In this document: one piece after another, positions 39,245 through 47,898 of the stretch | How the letters are laid out: each line of letters starts with the position of its first letter | Position numbering within the stretch: position 1 is the first letter of the stretch | Origin: Cellulomonas timonensis | Lineage (GTDB): Bacteria; Actinomycetota; Actinomycetes; Actinomycetales; Cellulomonadaceae | Length of the DNA stretch: 64,000 bases | Direction: 5' to 3' | NCBI RefSeq assembly: GCF_900046455.1 | Contig: NZ_FCOT01000008.1 | Span: forward strand, 124,001-188,000 | Notes under the pieces: generated by a model | Databases searched by the model: none | What the model was told of the DNA's origin: nothing | The model's input: only the letters and a program-made list of their open reading frames with translations | Program-made: the position numbers and the translations under genes

Positions 39245-40723
39245 GTGACCACGTTGCCGACATCCGCCGCCAGCCCCGCGTCCTCGGCGGACGCGCCGAT
39301 CGAGCTGCTCAACCTCGTGGGCGGTGTGCGCCGCCCCGCCGCGGACGGGCGCACCTCGCCCCTGGTCGACCCGTCCACCGGGAAGGTCTACGCGCATGCC
39401 CCGGTCAGCGGCGCCCAGGACGTCGACGAGGCCTGCGCCGCGGCGAGCGACGCGTTCGACTCCTGGGGCCGCACCACGCCGGCTGAGCGGCAGCTCGCGC
39501 TGCTCCGGCTCGCCGACGCGGTCGAGGAGCACGCCGACGAGCTCGTCGCCGTGGAGTCCAGGAACACCGGCAAGCCGCTGCGCCTGACCGCCACCGACGA
39601 GGTGCCACCCTGCGCCGACCAGCTCCGGTTCTTCGCGGGCGCCGCCCGGATGCTCGACGGGGTCAGCGCGGGGGAGTACCTCGCGGGGCACACCTCCTGG
39701 GTGCGGCGCGAGCCGATCGGTGTGGTGGGCCAGGTCACGCCGTGGAACTACCCGTTGATGATGGCCGTGTGGAAGATCGCGCCCGCGCTCGCCGCCGGGA
39801 ACACGGTGGTGCTCAAGCCGTCCGACACCACTCCCGCCTCCACGCTGCTCCTGGCCGAGCTGGCCGCCCAGGTGCTGCCGCCCGGCGTGCTGAACGTCGT
39901 GTGCGGCGACCGTGACACCGGCCGCGCGCTCGTCGCCCACCCCCGCCCCGACCTGGTCGCCATCACCGGCTCGGTGCGCGCGGGGTCGCAGGTCGCGCGT
40001 GAGGCTGCCGCCGACCTCAAGCGGGTGCACCTCGAGCTGGGCGGCAAGGCTCCGGCAGTGGTCTTCGCGGACGCCGACCTCGAGGCCGCCGCGGCGGGGA
40101 TCGCCGGGGGCGGCTTCTACAACGCGGGCCAGGACTGCACCGCCGCGGCCCGGGTGCTCGTGCACGCGTCCGTGCGCGACGAGTTCGCCCAGGCGCTCGC
40201 GGAGCAGGCGCGCGCCCAGCGCACCGGCCCGCCGGACGACCCGGGCGCCGACTACGGGCCGCTGAACAACGAGCAGCAGCTCGAGCGGGTGCTCGGCTTC
40301 CTCGACCGGCTGCCCCCGCACGCCCGGGTGCTCGCGGGCGGCCACCGGATCGGCGACGTCGGCTACTTCCTCGAGGCGACAGTCGTCGACGGGCTCCGAC
40401 AGGACGACGAGGCCGTGCAGGACGAGGTCTTCGGGCCGGTCATCACCGTGCAGGCCTTCGAGGACGAGGCCGAGGCTGTGGCGCTCGCGAACGGCGTCCG
40501 CTATGGGCTCGCCAGCTCGGTGTGGACCCGGGACCACGGCACCGCCATGCGGATGTCGCGCGCTCTGGACTTCGGGGTGGTGTGGGTCAACACGCACATC
40601 CCGTTCGTCGCCGAGATGCCGCATGGCGGCTTCAAGCACTCGGGGTACGGCAAGGACCTCTCGGTGTACGGGTTCGAGGACTACACGCGCGTGAAGCACG
40701 TCATGTCCGCGTTCGAGGGCTGA
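39245..40723 (+). CDS. Aldehyde dehydrogenase, aminobutyraldehyde type
   Basis: A 492-residue NAD(P)-dependent aldehyde dehydrogenase. Parts visible are GVVGQVTPWNYPLMMAVWK, NTVVLKPSDTTP, the catalytic Glu in LELGGKAPAVV, the catalytic Cys in NAGQDCTAAARV and the C-terminal MPHGGFKHSGYGKDLSVYGFEDYT. The latter block resembles PatD/PuuC-like enzymes that oxidise 4-aminobutyraldehyde to GABA. It fits the neighbouring aminotransferase and gabT. The GTG at 39245 follows gaaggagagagcc. It is divergent from the lrp operon. Confidence 0.9.
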   Translation: MTTLPTSAASPASSADAPIELLNLVGGVRRPAADGRTSPLVDPSTGKVYAHAPVSGAQDVDEACAAASDAFDSWGRTTPAERQLALLRLADAVEEHADELVAVESRNTGKPLRLTATDEVPPCADQLRFFAGAARMLDGVSAGEYLAGHTSWVRREPIGVVGQVTPWNYPLMMAVWKIAPALAAGNTVVLKPSDTTPASTLLLAELAAQVLPPGVLNVVCGDRDTGRALVAHPRPDLVAITGSVRAGSQVAREAAADLKRVHLELGGKAPAVVFADADLEAAAAGIAGGGFYNAGQDCTAAARVLVHASVRDEFAQALAEQARAQRTGPPDDPGADYGPLNNEQQLERVLGFLDRLPPHARVLAGGHRIGDVGYFLEATVVDGLRQDDEAVQDEVFGPVITVQAFEDEAEAVALANGVRYGLASSVWTRDHGTAMRMSRALDFGVVWVNTHIPFVAEMPHGGFKHSGYGKDLSVYGFEDYTRVKHVMSAFEG

Positions 40724-40725
40724 TG

Positions 40726-40742
40726 CGCCGCGGCCCGCGGCG
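40726..40742 (+). terminator. Short hairpin after the aldehyde dehydrogenase
   Basis: A 7-bp stem (cgccgcg/cgcggcg) with a three-base loop stands three bases after the stop, without a T-run. It may separate the aldehyde dehydrogenase from the transporter operon. Confidence 0.4.
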
Positions 40743-40777
40743 CCCCGGGCATCGACCCGAGAGGTTGCTGTCCAGAT

Positions 40778-40806
40778 CATGGGGACTTGCGACTCATGTC
40801 CCCGTG
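40778..40806 (+). promoter_or_regulatory. Stem-loop in the potD1 leader
   Basis: A 9-bp stem (catggggac at 40778-40786 with gtccccgtg at 40798-40806, one G-T pair) lies about 140 bases upstream of the first substrate-binding protein. It could be an operator or an RNA element; no known riboswitch pattern was recognised. Confidence 0.3.
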
Positions 40807-40946
40807 ACGTGCGACATTTCCGTCCTGGATCGGGACGATCGTGATGAATCGCTTGATCCGCGCCTGCTGCATTGCGACGATCTGCCTGCGTTCCTGCCAG
40901 CATCCCCCCGGTCGGTCCCCAGACCCTCCGGCCCGAGAGGAGTCCG

Positions 40947-42173
40947 ATGACAGCCGCCCGCCGTCCACCGATCACCGACCCCCGCGTCCGCGCGCTCGTC
41001 GCCGCGGCCCACGCGCCTCGGCGGGCGGGGCTGTCCCGTCGCTCCCTGCTGCTCGGCGCCTTCGGGGCCGCAGGCGCCGCGGCCCTCGCCGCCTGCGGCA
41101 CGGGCCCCACCCCAGGCGGGTCCGGTGGGGGAGCCGACGAGTCGGACGCCGAGCTGGTCCGCTGGGCGAACTGGACGCTGTACCTCGACCAGGACGAGAG
41201 CGGCTCCGCCTACCCGACGCTCGACGCGTTCGAGGAGGCCAGCGGGATCACCGTCCAGTACGCCGAGGACATCGAGGACAACGACTCGTTCTACGGCAAG
41301 GTGCAGGGCCAGCTCGCGAACGGCCAGGACATCGGCTACGACCTGGTCACGCTGACGGACTGGATGGCCGCCCGGCTGATCCGGCTCGACTACGCCCAGG
41401 AGCTGGACCGCTCGCGGATACCGAACGCGAAGAACATCCTGCCGAACCTCGCGGACGTCGACTTCGACCCGGGCCGCACCCACTCGCTCACCTGGCAGTC
41501 GGGCTTCGGCGGCTTGGCGTGGGACACCGCCAAACTGCCGAAGGGCCTGGGCTCGGTGTCCGACCTCTGGGCGCCGGAGCTCGCCGGCCGCGTCGAGGTG
41601 CTCTCCGAGATGCGGGACACCATCGGGCTGATCCTGCTGGACCAGGGCGTCGACCCGAGCGGCGCATGGGGCGACGACGAGTTCGGCGCGGCGCTCGCGC
41701 TGCTGTCGGAGAAGATCTCCTCCGGGCACATCCGCCAGGTGCGAGGGAACTCCTACACCCAGGACCTGGTCTCCGGCGACGCCGTCGCGGTGATCGGCTG
41801 GTCGGGCGACATCACCGCCCTGAACTACGAGAACGAGGACCGGTTCGAGTTCGCGATTCCCGAGGCCGGCGGCATGCTCTGGAGCGACAACCTCCTGATC
41901 CCCACGGGCTCGCCGCACAAGGCCAGCGCCGAGACGCTGATCGACTACTACTACGACCCCGAGGTCGCGGCGCAGGTCGCGGCGTGGGTCAACTACATCA
42001 CCCCGGTGCAGGGCGCCCAGGAGGCGATGGCCGCCATCGATCCCGAGCTCGCCGAGAACCAGCTCATCTTCCCCGACGCGCAGACCCTCAGCCAGGTCAA
42101 GGTGTTCCGCAGCCTCACCCCGGACGAGGAGGAGCGCTACAACGGCGAGTTCCTCGACGTCATCGGCGCCTGA
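40947..42173 (+). CDS. Polyamine ABC transporter substrate-binding lipoprotein, PotD-like (1)
   Basis: A 408-residue lipoprotein that captures the polyamine outside the membrane. The N-terminus has a twin-arginine motif (SRRSLLLG), a hydrophobic stretch and lipobox LAAC (Cys near 51). The mature part has LVRWANWTLYLDQDESG, a polyamine-binding-protein pattern, and ends in a helical domain. The ATG at 40947 follows gagaggagtccg. It is first in the potD-potA-potB-potC-SDH operon. It is closely similar throughout to the second PotD at 46644, including the start RRPPITDPRVR. Confidence 0.92.
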   Translation: MTAARRPPITDPRVRALVAAAHAPRRAGLSRRSLLLGAFGAAGAAALAACGTGPTPGGSGGGADESDAELVRWANWTLYLDQDESGSAYPTLDAFEEASGITVQYAEDIEDNDSFYGKVQGQLANGQDIGYDLVTLTDWMAARLIRLDYAQELDRSRIPNAKNILPNLADVDFDPGRTHSLTWQSGFGGLAWDTAKLPKGLGSVSDLWAPELAGRVEVLSEMRDTIGLILLDQGVDPSGAWGDDEFGAALALLSEKISSGHIRQVRGNSYTQDLVSGDAVAVIGWSGDITALNYENEDRFEFAIPEAGGMLWSDNLLIPTGSPHKASAETLIDYYYDPEVAAQVAAWVNYITPVQGAQEAMAAIDPELAENQLIFPDAQTLSQVKVFRSLTPDEEERYNGEFLDVIGA

Positions 42174-42183
42174 GGTCGTCGCG

Positions 42184-43356
42184 ATGACCACGACCGCCCC
42201 CGCCCACCCCGGCGCGGCGTCGGCGTCCGCCGGCGCCGCACTCGAGCTCGCGGCGGTGACGAAGCGCTTCGGCGCCTTCGTCGCCGTCGACGACCTGACG
42301 CTGACCGTGCCGTCCGGATCGTTCTTCGCCCTGCTCGGGCCCTCTGGCTGCGGCAAGACGACGACGCTGCGGATGGTCGCGGGCCTCGAGCAGCCCACCG
42401 ACGGCACGATCTCGATCGACGGCCGTGACGTGACGGGCACGCGCGCACACCGTCGCCCCGTGAACACGGTGTTCCAGAGCTACGCGCTGTTCCCGCACCT
42501 GACCGTCGCCGAGAACGTCGCCTTCGGGCTGCGCCGGCGGCGCGAGGCGGACGTGGAGGCGCGCGTCGCCGAGGGCCTGGCCCTGGTGGAGCTCGGCCAC
42601 CTGGCCGATCGGCGGCCCGCGCTCCTCTCCGGCGGCCAGCAGCAGCGTGTGGCACTGGCCCGGGCGCTCGTCAACCGGCCCGCGCTGCTGCTGCTCGACG
42701 AGCCGCTCGGGGCCCTGGACCTCAAGCTCCGCCGGCAGATGCAGCTCGAGCTCAAGCGGATCCAGACGGAGGTGGGCCTCACGTTCGTGCACGTCACGCA
42801 CGACCAGGAGGAGGCCATGACGATGGCGGACACGGTCGCCGTGATGAACAGGGGGAGGATCGAGCAGATGGGCCCCCCGGCGGACCTCTACGAGCATCCG
42901 CGGACGACGTTCGTCGCGAACTTCCTCGGACGCTCGAACCTGGTGCCGGGGACTGTCGTTGAACGCCTCGACGGCGACCTGCTCGGCGTGGACGTCGGCG
43001 GGGCCCGGGTGCGGGTGCCGGCCTCGCGCGCCGTGCGGGACACCGGCGACGTCCTTGTCGGCGCCCGTCCGGAGAAGGTGCGGCTGCTCGCCGACGGCGA
43101 GGAGCCGGCGCCCGACGAGAACGTGGTGGGCCCCGGGACTGTCACCGATGTCTCGTTCACGGGCGTGAGCACGCAGTACGAGGTGCGCGTCCCGGGCCTG
43201 GGCGTGTTCGGGGTGTTCGCGCAGAACCTCTCGGGACGGGCTGGCGCCGCGCTGGGCGACCAGGTGCGCCTGGCCTGGGCGGTGGACTTCACCTTCGGCC
43301 TCGACGGCCGCGACGACGCCGCCGAGGGCCTCGCCGACCTGGACGTCGAGCCGTGA
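42184..43356 (+). CDS. potA: Polyamine ABC transporter ATP-binding protein PotA
   Basis: A 390-residue ATPase. Walker [19 protein letters not shown] (near 51), Q-loop [15 protein letters not shown], signature [15 protein letters not shown], Walker [17 protein letters not shown] and H-loop [16 protein letters not shown] are all visible. A C-terminal TOBE domain follows. The order and length match PotA. The ATG starts 10 bases after the potD stop, and its stop overlaps potB (GTGA). Confidence 0.95.
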   Translation: MTTTAPAHPGAASASAGAALELAAVTKRFGAFVAVDDLTLTVPSGSFFALLGPSGCGKTTTLRMVAGLEQPTDGTISIDGRDVTGTRAHRRPVNTVFQSYALFPHLTVAENVAFGLRRRREADVEARVAEGLALVELGHLADRRPALLSGGQQQRVALARALVNRPALLLLDEPLGALDLKLRRQMQLELKRIQTEVGLTFVHVTHDQEEAMTMADTVAVMNRGRIEQMGPPADLYEHPRTTFVANFLGRSNLVPGTVVERLDGDLLGVDVGGARVRVPASRAVRDTGDVLVGARPEKVRLLADGEEPAPDENVVGPGTVTDVSFTGVSTQYEVRVPGLGVFGVFAQNLSGRAGAALGDQVRLAWAVDFTFGLDGRDDAAEGLADLDVEP

Positions 43357-44267
43357 GCATCGCGACGGTGCTGGGGGAGGGCGGCCCGCAGGCGGCCACA
43401 CCGCGGCGCACCCGTGCCCGCGGGCACCTGCCGCTGCTGCTGCCCGGCCTCGTCTACCTCACGCTGTTCTTCGTGGTGCCGGTGGGCGCGCTCCTGGCGA
43501 CCTCGCTGTATGTGCCGGTGCCCGGCGGCGATGTGGGGCAGTACCAGCCCGCGCTGCACTGGCAGAACTACACGGACGCGCTCGCCAAGTTCTGGCCACA
43601 GCTCGTGCGGTCCTTCGGCTTCGCGCTCATGGCGACCATCGCGGCGCTGCTCATCGGGTACCCGATGGCCTACGTCATCGGTGTGCGGGCCCGCGGCAGG
43701 CGGCTCCTCCAGGGCCTGATGCTCGTCCTCGTGGTGGCGCCGTTCTTCACCAGCTTCATCCTGCGCACCATCGCGTGGAAGCAGATCCTCGCGGACGACT
43801 CGTTCGTGGTCTCGGCGCTGCACTGGCTGCACCTGCTACCGCCCGGCGGGCGGCTCACCGCGACCCCCTTCGCCGTCGTGTGCGGTCTGACCTACAACTT
43901 CCTGCCGTTCATGGTGCTGCCGATCTACGCCAGCCTGGAACGGCTCGACGCCCGCATGCTGGAGGCGGGGGCGGACCTCTACGCCTCGCCGTTCACGACA
44001 TTCCGCACGGTGACGCTGCCGCTGTCGATGCCGGGGGTCGTCGGCGGCACCCTGCTCACGTTCATCCCGGCCTCCGGCGACTACGTGAACTCCTCGCTGC
44101 TGGGCAACAACACCAACACCTCGATGATCGGGCAGGTCATCGACGCCCGATTCTTCAAAGTGCTCGACTACCCGACCGCCGCCGCGCTGTCGGTGGTGCT
44201 CATGGTGGCGATCCTCCTGCTGGTGGGCGCCTATGTGCGGCGCTCCGGGACGGAGGAGCTCCTGTGA
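43353..44267 (+). CDS. potB: Polyamine ABC transporter permease PotB
   Basis: A 304-residue membrane permease with about six helices. The EAA-loop is LEAGADLYASPFTTFRTVTLPLSMPGVV, which docks to PotA. The protein begins with a polar tail and then LPLLLPGLVYLTLFFVVPVG. The GTG at 43353 overlaps the potA stop (GTGA), and its own stop overlaps potC likewise. Family length agrees. Confidence 0.94.
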   Translation: MSIATVLGEGGPQAATPRRTRARGHLPLLLPGLVYLTLFFVVPVGALLATSLYVPVPGGDVGQYQPALHWQNYTDALAKFWPQLVRSFGFALMATIAALLIGYPMAYVIGVRARGRRLLQGLMLVLVVAPFFTSFILRTIAWKQILADDSFVVSALHWLHLLPPGGRLTATPFAVVCGLTYNFLPFMVLPIYASLERLDARMLEAGADLYASPFTTFRTVTLPLSMPGVVGGTLLTFIPASGDYVNSSLLGNNTNTSMIGQVIDARFFKVLDYPTAAALSVVLMVAILLLVGAYVRRSGTEELL

Positions 44268-45139
44268 GCACCACTGTCGAGCCGACCCGCCCGGCCACCG
44301 TCCGCCGGGCCACGACGCCCCGAACCGGCGGAAGCCGGCGGCGGCGGTGGCGGCTGGGCGAGGCCCTGGTGCCCGTGTTCGCCGGGCTCGCCTTCCTCTA
44401 CCTGCTGGTGCCGGTGGCCTACACCGTCGCGTTCTCGTTCAACGACGCCGGCAAATCGAACCTGGTGTGGCGCGGGTTCACGCTCGACGCGTGGCGCAAC
44501 CCGTGCGGCGCCCCGCAGGTGTGCGAGGCGTTCGCGAACTCGCTGCGGGTGGGAGTGGCCTCCACGGTCATCGCCACCGCCCTCGGCACGTTGCTGGCCG
44601 TCGCGCTCGTGCGCTTCCGGTTCCGCGGGCGCCCGCTGGTCAACCTGCTGATCTTCCTGCCGATGTCGACACCCGAGGTGGTGCTGGGCGCCGCGCTGCT
44701 CGCCCAGTTCCTGTCCCTGCGGGTGCAGCTCGGCCTCACCACCGTGGTGATCGCGCACGTGATGTTCTGCATCAGCTTCGTGGTCGTCACGGTCAAGGCG
44801 CGGGTGGCGAGCCTGGACCCTGCGCTCGAGGAGGCCGCCGCCGACCTGTACGCGACGCCGTGGCACGCGTTCTGGCGGGTCACCTTCCCGCTGCTGCTCC
44901 CGGGCATCGCGGCGGCCGCGCTGCTCGCCTTCAGCCTGAGCTTCGACGACTTCATCATCACGAACTTCAACTCGGGCTCGTTCACCACGTTCCCCAAGTT
45001 CGTCTACGTCTCGGCGGCCCGCGGCATCCCGCCGCAGGCCAACGTCATCAGCTCGTTCATGTTCGTCCTCGCGCTCGTCCTGGTGGTCGTGTTCCAGGTC
45101 GTGAGCTCGGTCCGCGCCGGCAGACGCCAGCGCGGTTGA
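44264..45139 (+). CDS. potC: Polyamine ABC transporter permease PotC
   Basis: A 291-residue permease, partner of PotB. The basic N-terminal tail is followed by about six hydrophobic helices and the EAA-loop LEEAAADLYATPWHAFWRVTFPLLLPG (in parts). The C-terminal part FSLSFDDFIITNFNSG is typical of PotC. The GTG at 44264 overlaps the potB stop (GTGA), which fixes the start against the longer frame. A 7-bp hairpin (45146-45164) lies in the 45-base gap to the next gene. Confidence 0.94.
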   Translation: MSTTVEPTRPATVRRATTPRTGGSRRRRWRLGEALVPVFAGLAFLYLLVPVAYTVAFSFNDAGKSNLVWRGFTLDAWRNPCGAPQVCEAFANSLRVGVASTVIATALGTLLAVALVRFRFRGRPLVNLLIFLPMSTPEVVLGAALLAQFLSLRVQLGLTTVVIAHVMFCISFVVVTVKARVASLDPALEEAAADLYATPWHAFWRVTFPLLLPGIAAAALLAFSLSFDDFIITNFNSGSFTTFPKFVYVSAARGIPPQANVISSFMFVLALVLVVVFQVVSSVRAGRRQRG

Positions 45140-45184
45140 CCAGAGCGGGGGCCGACCGCCCCCGTCGTCACGGAGGTGTGGCAC

Positions 45185-46480
45185 GTGCGGATCCTCGTGA
45201 TCGGCAGCGGCGGGGTGGGCGACGCCGTCGCCCGCATCGCCGCGCGCCGGGAGTTCTTCGAGCAGATGGTGATCGCCGACGTCGACCTGGGGCGGGCCGA
45301 GCGCACCGCCGCCGCGGCGCGCAAGCACGACGTGGGCGTGGACCGCTTCCGGACGGCGCTGATCGACGCGTCCGACCCCGCGTCGGTGGAGGCGCTGGTG
45401 CGCGAGCACCGGTCCACCCATGTGCTGAACGCCGTGGACCCCCGGCTGGTGATGCCGATCTTCACCGGGGTGCTCGCCGCGGGCGCCGACTACCTCGACA
45501 TGGCCATGTCGCTGTCCCGACCGCACCCCGAGCGCCCGCATGAGCTGCCGGGCGTCAAGCTCGGCGACGAGCAGTTCGCGCTCGCGGACTCCTGGGAGCG
45601 GGCTGGGCGGCTCGCGCTGGTGGGGATCGGCGTGGAGCCCGGCCTGTCGGACGTCTTCGCGCGGTACGCGGCCGAGCGGCTCTTCTCGAGCATCGACGAG
45701 CTGGGCGTGCGTGACGGGGCGAACCTCGAGGTGCGCGGACCCGACGGCGAGCCCGTGTTCGCGCCGTCCTTCTCCATCTGGACCACGATCGAGGAGTGCC
45801 TGAACCCGCCGGTCATCTGGTCGGCGGAGCGGGCCGAGGCGGGCGCCGGGCTCGAGGACGGGTGGCACACCGTGCCGCCCTTCCATGAGCCCGAGGTCTT
45901 CGACTTCCCCGCGCCCATCGGCCCCGTGGAGTGCGTGCACGTGGAGCATGAGGAGGTCCTCCTCATGCCGCGTTGGCTGGACGCGCGCAAGGTGACGTTC
46001 AAGTACGGGCTCGGCGAGGAGTTCATCGGCGTGCTGCGCACGCTGCACCGGCTGGGGCTCGACTCAACGGAGCCCGTCCAGGTGCGCGGGGCCCACGTCA
46101 GCCCCCGTGACGTGGTCGCCGCGGTGCTGCCCGACCCCGCGACGATCGGCCCGCAGATGACCGGCTCGACGTGCGCGGGCGTGCTCGTGACGGGGACCGG
46201 TGTCGATGGCGCGCCCCGCGAGGTGTACCTGCACCATGTGGTCGACAACGCGTGGTCGATGGCGGAGTACGGGGCGCAGTGCGTCGTCTGGCAGACGGCG
46301 GTGAACCCCGTGGTCGCGCTCGAGCTGCTCGCGGCGGGGATCTGGGACGGTGTCGGAGTGCTCGGCCCCGAGGCGTTCCCCCCGGAGCCGTTCCTCGAGC
46401 TGCTGGCGGCGCCGCAGCCGACGGGCTACGGCTCGCCGTGGGGCCTGCAGGAGCGGGCGCCGCGCGGAGCCGCCACCTGA
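45185..46480 (+). CDS. Saccharopine-dehydrogenase-fold oxidoreductase in a polyamine operon
   Basis: A 431-residue protein with an N-terminal NAD(P)-binding fold (MRILVIGSGGVGDAVARIAA) and the saccharopine-dehydrogenase pattern HVLNAVDPRLVMPIFTGVLAAGADYLDMAM, then GVEPGLSDVFARYAAERLF (in parts). Related enzymes form or break C-N bonds between an amine and an oxo acid: saccharopine, carboxy(nor)spermidine and lysine 6-dehydrogenases. Its place between potC and the second PotD suggests a polyamine adduct as substrate, but this is inference. The GTG at 45185 is preferred because ggagg lies eight bases upstream; a GTG at 45176 is an alternative. It is unlikely to serve lysine biosynthesis here. 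Confidence 0.82.
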   Translation: MRILVIGSGGVGDAVARIAARREFFEQMVIADVDLGRAERTAAAARKHDVGVDRFRTALIDASDPASVEALVREHRSTHVLNAVDPRLVMPIFTGVLAAGADYLDMAMSLSRPHPERPHELPGVKLGDEQFALADSWERAGRLALVGIGVEPGLSDVFARYAAERLFSSIDELGVRDGANLEVRGPDGEPVFAPSFSIWTTIEECLNPPVIWSAERAEAGAGLEDGWHTVPPFHEPEVFDFPAPIGPVECVHVEHEEVLLMPRWLDARKVTFKYGLGEEFIGVLRTLHRLGLDSTEPVQVRGAHVSPRDVVAAVLPDPATIGPQMTGSTCAGVLVTGTGVDGAPREVYLHHVVDNAWSMAEYGAQCVVWQTAVNPVVALELLAAGIWDGVGVLGPEAFPPEPFLELLAAPQPTGYGSPWGLQERAPRGAAT

Positions 46481-46528
46481 GCCTGTGTCACGGGCGAGTC
46501 CGGTCACATCCCACCTGGTGTTTGGTGA

Positions 46529-46557
46529 TTGTCGGCTGTGACATGTTTTGCCACTAT
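46529..46557 (+). promoter_or_regulatory. Candidate promoter of the second PotD gene
   Basis: TTGTCG at 46529-46534 and CACTAT at 46552-46557 are exactly 17 bases apart, in an A+T-richer spot of the 163-base gap. It would give the second PotD its own transcript, independent of the transporter operon. Confidence 0.45.
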
Positions 46558-46643
46558 CCACGGGGGAATCGGCCGCGCGTCGCGTGGGCCAGCCCCGTCC
46601 GTCTCCGGCGCGCCGCCCGGGCCTGCCGGCCGAGAGGAGTCTG

Positions 46644-47867
46644 ATGACCCCCCGTCGTCGTCCGCCGATCACCGACCCCAGGGTGCGCGAGCTTGTCCGC
46701 GCCGCCCGCACACCCCGTGGGAGCGCCCTCTCCCGGCGGTCCTTCCTGCTCGGCACCCTGGGCGCCGCCGGAGTGGGAGCGCTCCTCGCCGCCTGCGGCA
46801 GCGAGGGCGAGGACGTCGTGGGAGTGGTCGACCGCTCCACCGAGGAGCGCCTGGTGCGGTGGGCCAACTGGCCCATTTACGTCGACCAGGACGAGAGCGG
46901 CGCCTCGCCGACGATCAGCGCCTTCGAGGACCTCTCCGGCATCCGGGTGGACTACGCGGAGGCGATCGAGGACAACGAGTCGTTCTACGCCTCGGTGCAG
47001 GAGCGCCTGCTGGCGGGCGCCGACATCGGCTACGACGTCGTCACGGTGACGGACTACCTCGCCGCGCGGCTCATCCGGCTCGGCTACGCGCAGAACCTGG
47101 ACCGGACGCGGATCCCGAACGCGGACAACCTGCTGCCCAGCCTCAAGGGCGTCGACTTCGACTTCGGCCGGACCCGCTCGCTCACCTGGCAGTCGGGCTT
47201 CGCGGGCATCGCCTGGGACAAGCAGGCCGTCCCGAAGGGGCTGCGCACCGTCTCCGACCTGTGGGACCCCGACCTCGCGGGGGGAGTCCAGCTCCTCTCG
47301 GAGATGCGCGACACGATGGGCCTGCTGATGCTCGAGGAGGGCGTCGACCCGTCCGGCACGTGGAGCAACGACGAGTTCTACCAGGCGCTCGAGGTCATGC
47401 GGGAGAAGGTCAGCAGCGGCCACGTGCGCGAGGTCGCGGGCAACTCCTACGCCGACGCGCTGGTGGCGGGGGAGGCCGTCGCCGTGTTCGCGTGGTCTGG
47501 CGACATCACCGCGCTCAACTTCGAGCATGGCGACCGCTTCGAGTTCGCCATCCCGGAGGCCGGGGGGACCTTGTGGAGCGACAACCTCCTGGTGCCGGTC
47601 GGCTCGACGCACCGGTCGAACGCCGAGGACCTCTTCGACTACTACTACCAGCCCGAGGTGGCGGCCCAGGTGGCCGCGTGGGTCAACTACATCACCCCTG
47701 TGGAAGGCGCCCAGGAGGCGATGGTCGCGATCGATCCGGAGCTCGCCGAGAATCCGATGATCTTCCCGGACGACGAGACGCTGCGACGCGTCAGCGTGTT
47801 CCGCACGCTCGAGCCCGACGAGGACGAGCGCTTCAGCAACGAGTTCTTCGCGGCGGCGGGCCTCTGA
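46644..47867 (+). CDS. Polyamine ABC transporter substrate-binding lipoprotein, PotD-like (2)
   Basis: A 407-residue lipoprotein, paralogue of the protein at 40947-42173. Both start with RRPPITDPRVR, then a twin-arginine motif (SRRSFLLG) and a lipobox LLAAC; both mature parts run VRWANW, YVDQDESG/YLDQDESG, QVAAWVNYITPV and ELAENPMIFPDDETL or the equivalent. The ATG at 46644 follows gagaggagtctg, the same ribosome site as in the first copy. It is not followed by its own permeases, so it likely feeds the same PotABC, perhaps with another specificity. Confidence 0.92.
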   Translation: MTPRRRPPITDPRVRELVRAARTPRGSALSRRSFLLGTLGAAGVGALLAACGSEGEDVVGVVDRSTEERLVRWANWPIYVDQDESGASPTISAFEDLSGIRVDYAEAIEDNESFYASVQERLLAGADIGYDVVTVTDYLAARLIRLGYAQNLDRTRIPNADNLLPSLKGVDFDFGRTRSLTWQSGFAGIAWDKQAVPKGLRTVSDLWDPDLAGGVQLLSEMRDTMGLLMLEEGVDPSGTWSNDEFYQALEVMREKVSSGHVREVAGNSYADALVAGEAVAVFAWSGDITALNFEHGDRFEFAIPEAGGTLWSDNLLVPVGSTHRSNAEDLFDYYYQPEVAAQVAAWVNYITPVEGAQEAMVAIDPELAENPMIFPDDETLRRVSVFRTLEPDEDERFSNEFFAAAGL

Positions 47868-47898
47868 CGGCGCCATCGCCCGGCCCGGCGTGTCCGCC

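Noticed and set aside
37165-39378. A 737-residue minus-strand frame covering the aminotransferase
   Set aside because: The first 277 residues overlap lrp and the intergenic region and lack conserved motifs. The ATG overlapping the lrp stop is the sensible start.
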